A stretch of 64,000 bases of DNA from UBA12481 sp012523435. Its GTDB lineage: Bacteria > Bacteroidota > Bacteroidia > Bacteroidales > UBA12481. The position numbers and the translations under genes were made by a program. Under the pieces are notes generated by a model. The model ran no database searches. It saw only the letters and a list, made by a program, of their open reading frames with translations, and had not been told where the DNA came from. Shown here one piece after another: positions 37,759 through 46,349 of the stretch; the stretch's first letter is position 1; every line of letters starts with the position of its first letter. The stretch lies in NCBI GenBank assembly GCA_028686135.1, contig JAQUCP010000006.1:66560-130559 (forward strand), in the 5' to 3' direction.

Positions 37759-38563
37759 AATCACTCATTTAAACAAGACCTTCAATCCCGGCACCATCAA
37801 TGAGGTGAGGGCGCTTCAGGATGTTAACCTGAAGATCGATCCGGGCAGTTTCGTCTGTGTTTTAGGCACCAACGGCTCAGGAAAATCGACCTTACTCAAT
37901 GCAGTTGCCGGGACTTTTCTCACTGATTCCGGGCGGATCACTCTCAATGGCCGGGACATCACCCGTTGGCCGGAGCATCGCCGGGCATCAGCCATTGGGC
38001 GGGTATTTCAGAACCCCTTCAGCGGCACCGCTCCCTCCATGTCCATCGCCGAAAACCTCGCCCTGGCTGCCCGGCGCGGGCGAAAACGTGGGCTGAGCTG
38101 GATGTTGAAGCCATCACTGGTGAACGATCTAAAAAAACGCGTGAAAGACCTGAATATGGGCCTGGAGGGCCGGATCGACTCAGCCATCGGGAAACTGTCG
38201 GGAGGTCAAAGACAAGCTCTGACTCTCCTGATGTCGAGCTGGCTTAAGCCCGATCTCCTCCTTCTGGATGAACATACGGCTGCCCTCGACCCCAAAACAG
38301 CCGGGAAAGTGATCGAGCTCACTGAGCGGATCGTTACCGAAGGAAAACTGACCACCATGATGGTTACCCATTCTATGCAGCAGGCGGTGAACCTGGGCGA
38401 TCGGATCATCATGATGCACCAGGGTAGCATCCGGTACGATTTCGGTGGAGAAGAGAAAAAACGGTTGAAAGTGCCTGATTTGCTTGCCCTGTTTGACGAA
38501 CTTCGTCGCAAAGATCAGATAGACAATGGAGTAGCAGACCTATTAATCGCCAACTATGTCTAA
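37751..38563 (+). CDS. ABC transporter ATPase for the ABC_sub_bind system
   Basis: 270 residues with Walker A GTNGSGKSTLLN, Q-loop VFQNPFSG, signature LSGGQRQALTLLM, Walker B LLLLDEHTAALDP and switch His in MMVTHSMQQA. DEHTAALDPKTA is typical of the ATPases paired with TrpXY-type systems. It overlaps the permease gene by 8 bp. Confidence 0.94.
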   Translation: MLEITHLNKTFNPGTINEVRALQDVNLKIDPGSFVCVLGTNGSGKSTLLNAVAGTFLTDSGRITLNGRDITRWPEHRRASAIGRVFQNPFSGTAPSMSIAENLALAARRGRKRGLSWMLKPSLVNDLKKRVKDLNMGLEGRIDSAIGKLSGGQRQALTLLMSSWLKPDLLLLDEHTAALDPKTAGKVIELTERIVTEGKLTTMMVTHSMQQAVNLGDRIIMMHQGSIRYDFGGEEKKRLKVPDLLALFDELRRKDQIDNGVADLLIANYV

Positions 38564-38601
38564 ATTCATTGTCACTCCGAAAAAAACCAGATAACCCGCT
38601 G

Positions 38602-39159
38602 ATGATTAAACTGATTCGTCCAACCCTGTTCCTTTTGGCTGTCGGATCTATCCTGCTGCTGTCCGATCTCGGCAACCGAAGCAATCAGAAGCAGGAGGAA
38701 GAGTTCTTTCGGATGGCCCGCGAGGTGTGCCAGGATCTGGGCATCGAGCTGTTGGAGAAAAGCATCGAATCCGTGTCACAAGTGTATGAATCGGCCCTCA
38801 GCCTGGGGATGGCTCAAGTGGAAGCCCTGTGGATCGGAGGTGACAATGTAGTAGAACCGGCCATTGGCGCCTATTGCGCAGCAGCAGCAAAGTTTTCTAT
38901 TCCGGTTTTTTCCAATACCCCAGAGCATGCATTTTCTGGAACCTTGTTGAGTCTCGGGGCGAACTATTACCAAATCGGTCAAAATACCGCAAATATGGTG
39001 AACGAAATTCTCGCCGGACGCCTCGAACCTTCCGGGGTGGAAATCAAAAATATCGTTCCACAGAAACTGTTTGTCAACGACTCCATTCGGAGAACGCTGA
39101 GAGACCAGTGGATCATCCCAGAAAACCTGAGTGCCCGAATTGATACCCTCATTCAGTAA
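38602..39159 (+). CDS. Membrane-anchored half binding protein (ABC_sub_bind C-lobe only)
   Basis: 185 residues from the ATG at 38602. The N-terminal anchor (FLLAVGSILLLSDLGNR) is similar to that of the tandem protein at 33633 (ATILLVSDLQNR). It runs directly into the second lobe of an ABC_sub_bind protein (EALWIGGDNVVEPAIGAYC, PVFSNTPEHAFSGTLL, NYYQIGQNTANMVNEIL). The whole first lobe is absent, so it cannot close around a ligand as a normal binding protein does. The frame is open and clean, so it is probably a functional derivative made by internal deletion rather than a fresh pseudogene. Confidence 0.72.
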   Translation: MIKLIRPTLFLLAVGSILLLSDLGNRSNQKQEEEFFRMAREVCQDLGIELLEKSIESVSQVYESALSLGMAQVEALWIGGDNVVEPAIGAYCAAAAKFSIPVFSNTPEHAFSGTLLSLGANYYQIGQNTANMVNEILAGRLEPSGVEIKNIVPQKLFVNDSIRRTLRDQWIIPENLSARIDTLIQ

Positions 39160-39168
39160 CCGTGACCC

Positions 39169-40176
39169 ATGTTCATCATCAATTTCGCTTTTAGTTTTCT
39201 ACCCGTCCTGCTGTTCCTGGCCTGCCTGTTTTTGCTCGATCGATTCCGGTTGGTGGAGGTTAAAACCCTGCTCCTCTGCCTGGTTTGGGGAATACTCAGT
39301 GTTTTGATCATTTTATTATTCAACACCCTAATTAGCAATTGGATAGAAATAGATTTCCAAATTCAGACTCGCTATGTGGCTCCGGTCGTTGAAGAGCTCA
39401 TCAAGGGAGTAGTCATCCATTATCTGTTGAGGAAAAAGAGGATTGGCTTTCTTGTCGATGCGGTAATTTATGGTTTTGCCACCGGAGCTGGATTTGCCCT
39501 GATGGAGAATGTTTTATATCTGTTTACCATCGGTTCGGATGCCACTGCCGGCACCTGGATTGTTCGGGGCATTGGAACGGCCATCATGCATGGGGGGTGC
39601 ACCGGATTGCTGGCACTCATTAGCATTACAGCCATCACCAGGGACCACCAGGCTGTACCGGCAACCGCCTATGGATTCGTGCTGGCGGTCATCCTTCATT
39701 CGGGGTTCAATCATTTCGTTTTGCCACCCCTCATTCAAACCTTGGTAATCCTGACGGTTTTCCCCACGATTTTCATCCTTTTGCTGATTCTTATCAACAA
39801 GAATCTCTCCGGCTGGCTGGAGATTGAGTTCAGCAGTGAAGTGGAGATCCTCTCGATGATCCGAAAAGGAGCTCTGAAAGAGACCCGTGCCGGGCGTTAT
39901 CTTCTGTCGATCCGCGAACGATTCTCTCATGAGACCGTGGTAGATTTGTACTGCTACCTCAATCTGTACCTTGAATTGTCCATCAAAGCGAAGCGTAACC
40001 TGATGTTAAAAGAGAATGGAATCAAGCCGCCCTACGAAGCGGACCTCTCCGATAAGCTCAACGAATTACGACATATCAGAAAGCGGATCGGGCCTATTGG
40101 AGAGGCCGCCATCTCTCCGTTGATCCGGATGAACTACCGCGACCTCTGGAAACTAAACCAGTTAAGGCAGAAATAA
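39169..40176 (+). CDS. PrsW-family intramembrane metalloprotease
   Basis: 335 residues. About seven membrane helices carry the PrsW motifs in order: APVVEELIKG (EExxK), GAGFALMENV, IMHGGCTG and ILHSGFNHF. In Bacillus subtilis PrsW makes the first cut in the anti-sigma factor RsiW. A soluble C-terminal tail of about 120 residues follows (KETRAGRYLLSIRERF). Its place among signalling genes suggests it cleaves one of the anchored proteins encoded here, but this is inference. It lies 9 bp after the half binding-protein gene. Confidence 0.85.
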   Translation: MFIINFAFSFLPVLLFLACLFLLDRFRLVEVKTLLLCLVWGILSVLIILLFNTLISNWIEIDFQIQTRYVAPVVEELIKGVVIHYLLRKKRIGFLVDAVIYGFATGAGFALMENVLYLFTIGSDATAGTWIVRGIGTAIMHGGCTGLLALISITAITRDHQAVPATAYGFVLAVILHSGFNHFVLPPLIQTLVILTVFPTIFILLLILINKNLSGWLEIEFSSEVEILSMIRKGALKETRAGRYLLSIRERFSHETVVDLYCYLNLYLELSIKAKRNLMLKENGIKPPYEADLSDKLNELRHIRKRIGPIGEAAISPLIRMNYRDLWKLNQLRQK

Positions 40177-40218
40177 ACGAAAAATTGTATCTTCAACATT
40201 AAATAAACCCTACTCATT

Positions 40219-41340
40219 ATGAAAACCAGAACTAAACTCTTATTCGCATTAGGCTTCGTCGCCGCCCTTCTTGTAGGATACGTGATAGGTATCCTTGTTG
40301 ATTACCCAACTCTGAACAATCAGGATCTGGCCGGAACGGTTGGCAAAGCCAAGAAGTTCCGTAAAACCGTGTTAACGGCTGAAGATGTCCGCCTCCGAAC
40401 TGATTTGATGAAAGATACCGCTCAACTCCGGACCATAATTCAGAGTTTGACGTACTACTCCATGTTAACCGAAGAAACCAATAAAAACCTCAATATGGCT
40501 TTGATCGCGTTCCGGTCGAACGGCATGGGAGGCGATGAATCGCAAAAGAATCAGCTGGATCAGTTGTCTGACTTTGCGGAATTTTTGCACAATGGCAATG
40601 AAAGCCTCGGTGCCACACTGGCTATGCTCTCCAACCTATATTTCGATGGTGACGCCGCGGAAACCCCGGATGTAGAAAAGAACCTGAGAGATTTCGGCAA
40701 TTTTGTCACCGGACTGGATAATTGGGGAGAAGCGCTAAACCAGGGAGTTCTAAATCTCGATCAGTTTATGCTTGATCAGGGAAGTTTGCAGGAACAGATG
40801 GCTTCTGTAAAAGAGCTTAAATCAATTCGTGATAAATTGGTTATCAGCAGCTTACAACTTGCTGCAGTGGCCGATTCGAAACAAATGGTCAACTTGGTCC
40901 TGTCCCAGATCCTATCCAGGGATCAGCTCAACTTACTGCGGGGCCAAGATCAGCTCAATTTACTGCGGGGTCAGGAGAACCTCAGCATAATCATTGAAGG
41001 CACAGGTCAGCTTGATAATCTCCTCCGTTCCCAAACCGAGCTAGGAAGTGCGATTGCTTACGATGCTGATCTGCAGTTATTTTTACTCTTAGGCAAGGAG
41101 CAATTGCAAGCTGGGCCTCTGGGACAAGGCTTGAATAGCATCATGATTATTTTCAACAACGAACAATTGAGCTTTCTTCTGCCCTCGATGAATTTAATAG
41201 AACTAACGGGGATAAGCACGTTAAATGCATTCATGAGCAGGCCAGAGTTGAACCTGGGGTTTTTTTCTCAGGAAAGCAATCTTAATCTGATTAATAACCT
41301 CCAGGGGATTAAAGCCATTAACGGCATCATTGGATTATAA
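40219..41340 (+). CDS. Membrane-anchored helical protein with QLNLL repeats
   Basis: 373 residues, not recognised. An N-terminal signal anchor (LLFALGFVAALLVGYVIGIL) is followed by a long, mostly helical extracytoplasmic region rich in Leu, Gln and Asn. Two exact 9-residue units (DQLNLLRGQ) stand in tandem at about 235-252, from a 27-bp DNA duplication (40921-40974), with further looser copies nearby (ENLSIIIEGTGQLDNLLRSQ, EQLSFLL, ELNLGFF, SNLNLINN). The later copies suggest a repeat architecture rather than a chance event. It sits between PrsW and the NMT1-type binding protein; candidate scaffold or PrsW substrate. Confidence 0.6.
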   Translation: MKTRTKLLFALGFVAALLVGYVIGILVDYPTLNNQDLAGTVGKAKKFRKTVLTAEDVRLRTDLMKDTAQLRTIIQSLTYYSMLTEETNKNLNMALIAFRSNGMGGDESQKNQLDQLSDFAEFLHNGNESLGATLAMLSNLYFDGDAAETPDVEKNLRDFGNFVTGLDNWGEALNQGVLNLDQFMLDQGSLQEQMASVKELKSIRDKLVISSLQLAAVADSKQMVNLVLSQILSRDQLNLLRGQDQLNLLRGQENLSIIIEGTGQLDNLLRSQTELGSAIAYDADLQLFLLLGKEQLQAGPLGQGLNSIMIIFNNEQLSFLLPSMNLIELTGISTLNAFMSRPELNLGFFSQESNLNLINNLQGIKAINGIIGL

Positions 41341-41354
41341 CCGAGGTTACCAAA

Positions 41355-42449
41355 ATGGATAACACCAATCAAAAGAGAGTCGGCCCGTTTCATTTCATTT
41401 CATTTCTTCTCATTTGTCTGCTGCTGTCCTGCACCAACTGCCGGCAGGAATCAAAACCTACCGACCAGGTAACTGATATTCCTGCCGGTGAATTGGGAAA
41501 TCCATCCGCTCCGCTCACGAAAGTCAGAATCCTTCCGTATTGGGTCCCCACCGCCCAGTTTGCCGGGCTATATGTGGGGATCGAAAAGGGATTCTTCCGC
41601 AAACAGGGTATCGAGCTCGAAATTCTTCCGTTTATCCCAAGTACACCCATGGATGAGATGCTCCGGGAGCAGCAAACTGATTTTGCCATCCTCTGGTTAG
41701 TTAATGCTATCGAGATGAAAACCAAAGGGTTGGATATCGTTAATATTGCTCAGCTCTCCCATCGCTCATCTCTGATGCTGATCACCAAAAAGAGCAGCGG
41801 GATTGAAAAGCTGGAGGATATGAACGGAAAACGGGCCGGCATCTGGGTGGGTTATGAGCGGCAGCCTCAGGCTCTGTTCCGGAAGTATAATCTGGATGTC
41901 GAAATGGTTCCAATCGGGAGTTCAAATAGTCTTTTTCTTCTCGATGCGGTAGATATTATCAACGCCAACTGGTTTGACGAGTACCATGCCATTCTCAATA
42001 ACGGCATCAATGAAGATGAACTCAATCGCTTCTTTTTTGCTGATTATGGGCTAAACTTTCTGGAAGACGGGATCTACTGCCTCAGCAAAATGACCCGCGA
42101 AAATCCGGAATTGTGCAAAAAAATGGCCACCGCCATTATTGAAGGCTGGCAGTACGCCTTTGATCATCAAGATGAAGCAATCGAAATCATCGTCAATTAT
42201 GCAAAATCAGTTAACCAGCCAGTCAACCGCCCCCACCAACGATGGGCTCTGAGCCATTACCAATCACTGTACATCCCCGAAGGCCAAACCGAAATCAATA
42301 CTCTTCTTCAACCAGAAGATTTTAACTCTGTTCGGGATATCATGCTGGAAAACGGATGTATCGACCAGCCAATCTCTTACGAATCGTTCTTCTCACACTT
42401 TTCCACCCTAGGAAATATCCCAACTACTGTTGAGCCAAATCATGAGTGA
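41355..42449 (+). CDS. NMT1/THI5-like substrate-binding lipoprotein
   Basis: 364 residues with lipoprotein leader ending LLLSC. The type II periplasmic binding fold of the SsuA/THI5-like family is visible: RILPYWVPTAQFAGLYVGIE, FFRKQGIELEILPF and MNGKRAGIWVG. Such proteins bind pyrimidine-type thiamin precursors, nitrate or sulfonates. There is no matching permease or ATPase in the window. Its stop overlaps the start of the histidine kinase gene, so the two are likely translated together and it may present ligand to the kinase's Cache domain. Confidence 0.85.
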   Translation: MDNTNQKRVGPFHFISFLLICLLLSCTNCRQESKPTDQVTDIPAGELGNPSAPLTKVRILPYWVPTAQFAGLYVGIEKGFFRKQGIELEILPFIPSTPMDEMLREQQTDFAILWLVNAIEMKTKGLDIVNIAQLSHRSSLMLITKKSSGIEKLEDMNGKRAGIWVGYERQPQALFRKYNLDVEMVPIGSSNSLFLLDAVDIINANWFDEYHAILNNGINEDELNRFFFADYGLNFLEDGIYCLSKMTRENPELCKKMATAIIEGWQYAFDHQDEAIEIIVNYAKSVNQPVNRPHQRWALSHYQSLYIPEGQTEINTLLQPEDFNSVRDIMLENGCIDQPISYESFFSHFSTLGNIPTTVEPNHE

Positions 42450-45084
42450 CCCATCTAAATTAAATCTACGTAAAAGCCTGGCAATTAAGATGATAGCTTA
42501 CATTTTAGTGAGCATTATGGTAATTTTTAGCCTGGTTTTTATCACCACTCAGCGCATCACCCAAAAAATCGTCACCGACAACCTCAAAAACAATGCCCGG
42601 TATATGACCACCGGCGCGGTGGAGCGTATTGAGAAAGTCCTCAGCTCCATCAAAAGGGTGCCCGATAACTTTGCCGAGCTGATCCGTGACAATGAATTAG
42701 CCGATGAGGATATCCAGGAGTTGGTGAAACTAATGGTCGAAAATAACGAGGATATCGAAGGGGCATGTTTTGCGTATGAACCTTATTATAAGAGCGATAC
42801 GCAGAAATATTATTCAATGTACTATTACCGCAAGGAGGGGGAGATTGCTTTCCGGAACCTTGGTAATGACCTGTACAACTATTTCCTGATGGACTGGTAC
42901 CAGGTGCCTAAAGAGCTCGGTAAAGCCATGTGGAGCGAGCCTTATTTCGATGATGGCGGTGCCGATATGGTCATCTCTACCTACTCTATCCCGATCTACC
43001 TACCACAAGATGGAGTCGAAACCTTCACTGGAATCCTGACCATTGACCTATCGCTCGATTGGTTACAAGAGTATGTCAATCAGATGAAGATCTATGATAC
43101 CGGGTATGGCTTTATGATCTCCAATTCGGGAACGATCATCACCCACCCGATCACCAGCCTGATCCTGAACGAAACGGTCTTTACCATTGCTGATGAACAA
43201 GAATCACCCGCATTGAGGGAGATAGGCCGCCACATGATCCGCGGAGAAACCAGCTTTGCCGAGGTCGAGTACCATAATGTCCGCTCAGGCAGTCTCAGCT
43301 GGATCGCCTATGCCCCGATTTCCCTCAATGGATGGTCGCTCGGAATGGTTTTCCCAGTGAATGAATTCATGGCTGATGCCAATCAACTGAAGAAAACTGT
43401 CTTCGCTTTAGGAATTGGGGGCAGCCTTTTTATCATCTTGATTATCATACTGATAGCCAGATCAATCACCAGTCCGCTCCGGAAATTAACCCGCGCAACC
43501 GAGAAATTTGCCGAAGGTGATTTCGAGGTTGCCTTACCGGTGATTCACTCAAAGGATGAGATCGGAAGGCTCAACACGGCTTTTCATGCGATGCAGACTA
43601 CGTTGGCATCGACTATCAGCGACCTGAAGAATACCTCTGAGCAGTTAAAAGTTTCCAACGAGAAGCTGGAAGATTACAGTCATTCGCTGGAACAGATGGT
43701 TGATGAGCGAACGGCTGAGCTTAAGCAAAAGAACGAAGCCCTGGACGAAGCCTTTACGAACATCAAGACACTGAATGAGATCGGCAAAAAAATCACCTCC
43801 ACGCTGGATATCGATTCGATTCAGGAGCTGGTGTACGAAAATGTGAACTCCATGATGGATGCCAGCAGCTTTGCCATCATGATCTATAATAAGCCGGAGC
43901 AGAAGCTGGAGTGCAATCTGACGATCGAAAAAGGGGTTAAGCTACCACCATTCGAGATGCCGATGGCCGACAAGAACCGTTTCGCGGTCTGGTGTGTCGA
44001 CAACGCCAGCCCGATATTCATGAATGATGTTGATACCGAATACAGCCGATATGTGGCCTACCGGGCTAAACCAAAAGCCGGTGAATCGGTCTCTTCGCTG
44101 ATATACCTGCCGATGATGATCGAAGAACGTATCATTGGGGTATTGTCGGCACAGAGTTTCCAAAAGAATGCGTACACTCAATTCCAGCTTGACATGCTGG
44201 AGAACCTCGCCAACTTTGTCGCCATTGCCTTGGATAATGCCATGGCATACAAAACGATACAGAAAGCCAACGAAGAATTAAAGGCTGCCCAGGCCCAACT
44301 TATTCAGTCGGAGAAAATGGCCTCCCTGGGGCAGCTGACTGCCGGGATAGCCCATGAGATCAAAAACCCGCTCAACTTTGTCAATAATTTCTCGGAGCTC
44401 TCCGTGGAGCTGGCAACGGAAATCATTGAAGAGATCGATAAATGGTCGGACCGCCTGGATGCACGCGATGCCGATTATGTCAAGGGGATGTTGCAGGATA
44501 TCGAAAGCAACCTGAAAAAGATCAATGACCATGGCAAGCGAGCCGACAGCATCATCCGGAGCATGTTACTGCACTCCAGGGGGAAAGCTGGCGAGATGCA
44601 ACCCACCGACCTCAACGCTCTCTTGGCGGAGTATGTCTCGATTGGTTATCACGGCATCCGGGCAACGGATAACACGTTCAATATCAAGATTGAAGCCGAT
44701 TATGATCCGGATCTGGGCAAAATCACCGTGGTTCCCCAGGATATCGGTCGGGTGTTCCTTAACCTGATCAACAATGCTTGTTACGCCACCATCCAGAAGA
44801 AAAAAGAGCTGGGAGAATCCTACTTCCCCATCCTGAGTGTCAGTACCAAACGGGAAGAAAACCAGGTGGTGATTCGGGTACGGGATAATGGCAAGGGAAT
44901 TCCGCAGGAGATCATCGACAAGATCTTTAACCCGTTCTTTACCACCAAGCCGGCCGGATCAGGCACCGGATTAGGGCTATCCATTAGCTATGATATTATT
45001 GTTCAGGAACATGGCGGAGAGTTCATCGTCAATTCCCAAGAGAAAGAGTATGCGGAGTTCCAAATCACCCTCCCGATTAAATAA
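42442..45084 (+). CDS. Hybrid-input sensor histidine kinase (Cache-HAMP-GAF-HisKA)
   Basis: 880 residues from the ATG at 42442; a TTG at 42430 also opens the frame. In order: TM1 (~12-33), an extracytoplasmic double-Cache domain (~40-300, e.g. YSMYYYRKEGEIAFRN), TM2 (~315-337), HAMP, a coiled coil, a GAF domain (~455-600), HisKA with phospho-acceptor His in GIAHEIKNPLNF, and HATPase_c with NLINNACYATI, DNGKGIP and GTGLGLS. All catalytic motifs are intact. It should phosphorylate the response-regulator phosphatase encoded 23 bp downstream. The start overlaps the previous stop. Confidence 0.93.
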   Translation: MSDPSKLNLRKSLAIKMIAYILVSIMVIFSLVFITTQRITQKIVTDNLKNNARYMTTGAVERIEKVLSSIKRVPDNFAELIRDNELADEDIQELVKLMVENNEDIEGACFAYEPYYKSDTQKYYSMYYYRKEGEIAFRNLGNDLYNYFLMDWYQVPKELGKAMWSEPYFDDGGADMVISTYSIPIYLPQDGVETFTGILTIDLSLDWLQEYVNQMKIYDTGYGFMISNSGTIITHPITSLILNETVFTIADEQESPALREIGRHMIRGETSFAEVEYHNVRSGSLSWIAYAPISLNGWSLGMVFPVNEFMADANQLKKTVFALGIGGSLFIILIIILIARSITSPLRKLTRATEKFAEGDFEVALPVIHSKDEIGRLNTAFHAMQTTLASTISDLKNTSEQLKVSNEKLEDYSHSLEQMVDERTAELKQKNEALDEAFTNIKTLNEIGKKITSTLDIDSIQELVYENVNSMMDASSFAIMIYNKPEQKLECNLTIEKGVKLPPFEMPMADKNRFAVWCVDNASPIFMNDVDTEYSRYVAYRAKPKAGESVSSLIYLPMMIEERIIGVLSAQSFQKNAYTQFQLDMLENLANFVAIALDNAMAYKTIQKANEELKAAQAQLIQSEKMASLGQLTAGIAHEIKNPLNFVNNFSELSVELATEIIEEIDKWSDRLDARDADYVKGMLQDIESNLKKINDHGKRADSIIRSMLLHSRGKAGEMQPTDLNALLAEYVSIGYHGIRATDNTFNIKIEADYDPDLGKITVVPQDIGRVFLNLINNACYATIQKKKELGESYFPILSVSTKREENQVVIRVRDNGKGIPQEIIDKIFNPFFTTKPAGSGTGLGLSISYDIIVQEHGGEFIVNSQEKEYAEFQITLPIK

Positions 45085-45107
45085 GAAAATATTCCAAACC
45101 AGACCCG

Positions 45108-46322
45108 ATGACAACCGGGCGACAAAACAGTACAACTATGGATGATAAGCTGAAATTCAACGTGAAGATCATGGTGGTGGATGATGAGGTGGACCTGGAG
45201 CCTCTCATATTGCAGAAGTTCAGGAGGCAAGTACGTGATGGGAAATATGACTTTGTCTTTGCCCACAATGGGTTGGAGGCCCTAACCAAGCTCATCGAGG
45301 AACCTGATATCCGCCTGGTCCTCTCCGACATCAACATGCCCGAGATGGATGGGTTGACGCTCCTGACCAAGCTCAAGGAGCTCAAAAACCCCTGGCTGAA
45401 AACGGTGATCGTTTCGGCTTATGGTGATATGGAGAACATCCGGACGGCGATGAACCGGGGAGCATTTGATTTCCTCACCAAGCCCATCAGTTTTGACGAC
45501 CTGGAGATCACCATCAACAAGAGCCTGGAAGAGATTTCGAACATCTGGCATCGCATGCAGGAGCATGATCAACTGATTAGTATTCAGCAAGATCTGCAAA
45601 CTGCCCGGGAGATCCAGCTGGCTATATTACCTAAGACTTTTCCACCCTTCCCCGAACGGCATGAGTTTGACATTTATGCTTCCATGATTGCAGCCAAAGA
45701 GGTTGGGGGCGATTTCTTCGACTTCTTTATGATTGATAATGAGAGACTTGGATTTGTCATCGGTGACGTATCGGGCAAAGGTGTTCCGGCCGCCATCTTC
45801 ATGGCTGTCAGCCGTACGCTGATCCGTGCCACCGGACTGAAGGGCATCTCCACCAAGGATTGCATGGGGTATGTGAACAAACTCCTCTGCAATGAAAGTG
45901 TCTCCTGTATGTTTGTTACCGTCTTTTACGGGATACTCAACACGCTGACCGGGGAGGTAGAGTATGTCAATGCCGGTCACAACCCACCGTACCGTTTGAC
46001 GGGTGGGCAGGTCGAAAAGGTAGAGATGACCGGTGGAACTATCCTGGGTTGCCTGGAGGATTTCAGTTATCAATCCAAAAGGCTTACCCTGAACCCCGGT
46101 GATATGCTCTTCCTTTACACCGATGGCATCAACGAAGCCTTTAATGCTTCCGATGAGCAGTTCGGGGATGACCGTCTGGAACAGTACCTGGCCGGAAGTT
46201 ATGAGAAATCCCCTGAAGAAGCGGTTAAAGGTTGTATTGATGCCGTAACCGACTTTGCTGGTGATGTAGCCCAATCAGATGACATGACCCTGCTGGCCAT
46301 TCGGTACAACGGACGGCCCTAA
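45108..46322 (+). CDS. Response regulator with SpoIIE/PP2C phosphatase output
   Basis: 404 residues. The receiver domain (~20-140) has acidic residues DDE at 25-27, phospho-acceptor Asp74 (LSDINMP) and Lys125 (TKP). A linker with AREIQLAILPKTFP precedes the SpoIIE domain with EVGGDFFDFF, GDVSGKGVPAA, VNAGHNPP, LYTDGINEA and QSDDMTLLAI, so the metal-binding Asp residues are intact. Phosphatases of this type dephosphorylate STAS proteins; three STAS proteins are encoded in the same cluster. A second ATG at 45138 is an alternative start. Confidence 0.93.
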   Translation: MTTGRQNSTTMDDKLKFNVKIMVVDDEVDLEPLILQKFRRQVRDGKYDFVFAHNGLEALTKLIEEPDIRLVLSDINMPEMDGLTLLTKLKELKNPWLKTVIVSAYGDMENIRTAMNRGAFDFLTKPISFDDLEITINKSLEEISNIWHRMQEHDQLISIQQDLQTAREIQLAILPKTFPPFPERHEFDIYASMIAAKEVGGDFFDFFMIDNERLGFVIGDVSGKGVPAAIFMAVSRTLIRATGLKGISTKDCMGYVNKLLCNESVSCMFVTVFYGILNTLTGEVEYVNAGHNPPYRLTGGQVEKVEMTGGTILGCLEDFSYQSKRLTLNPGDMLFLYTDGINEAFNASDEQFGDDRLEQYLAGSYEKSPEEAVKGCIDAVTDFAGDVAQSDDMTLLAIRYNGRP

Positions 46323-46349
46323 CTATCTGAATCCCAAAAGACCTGTTGA

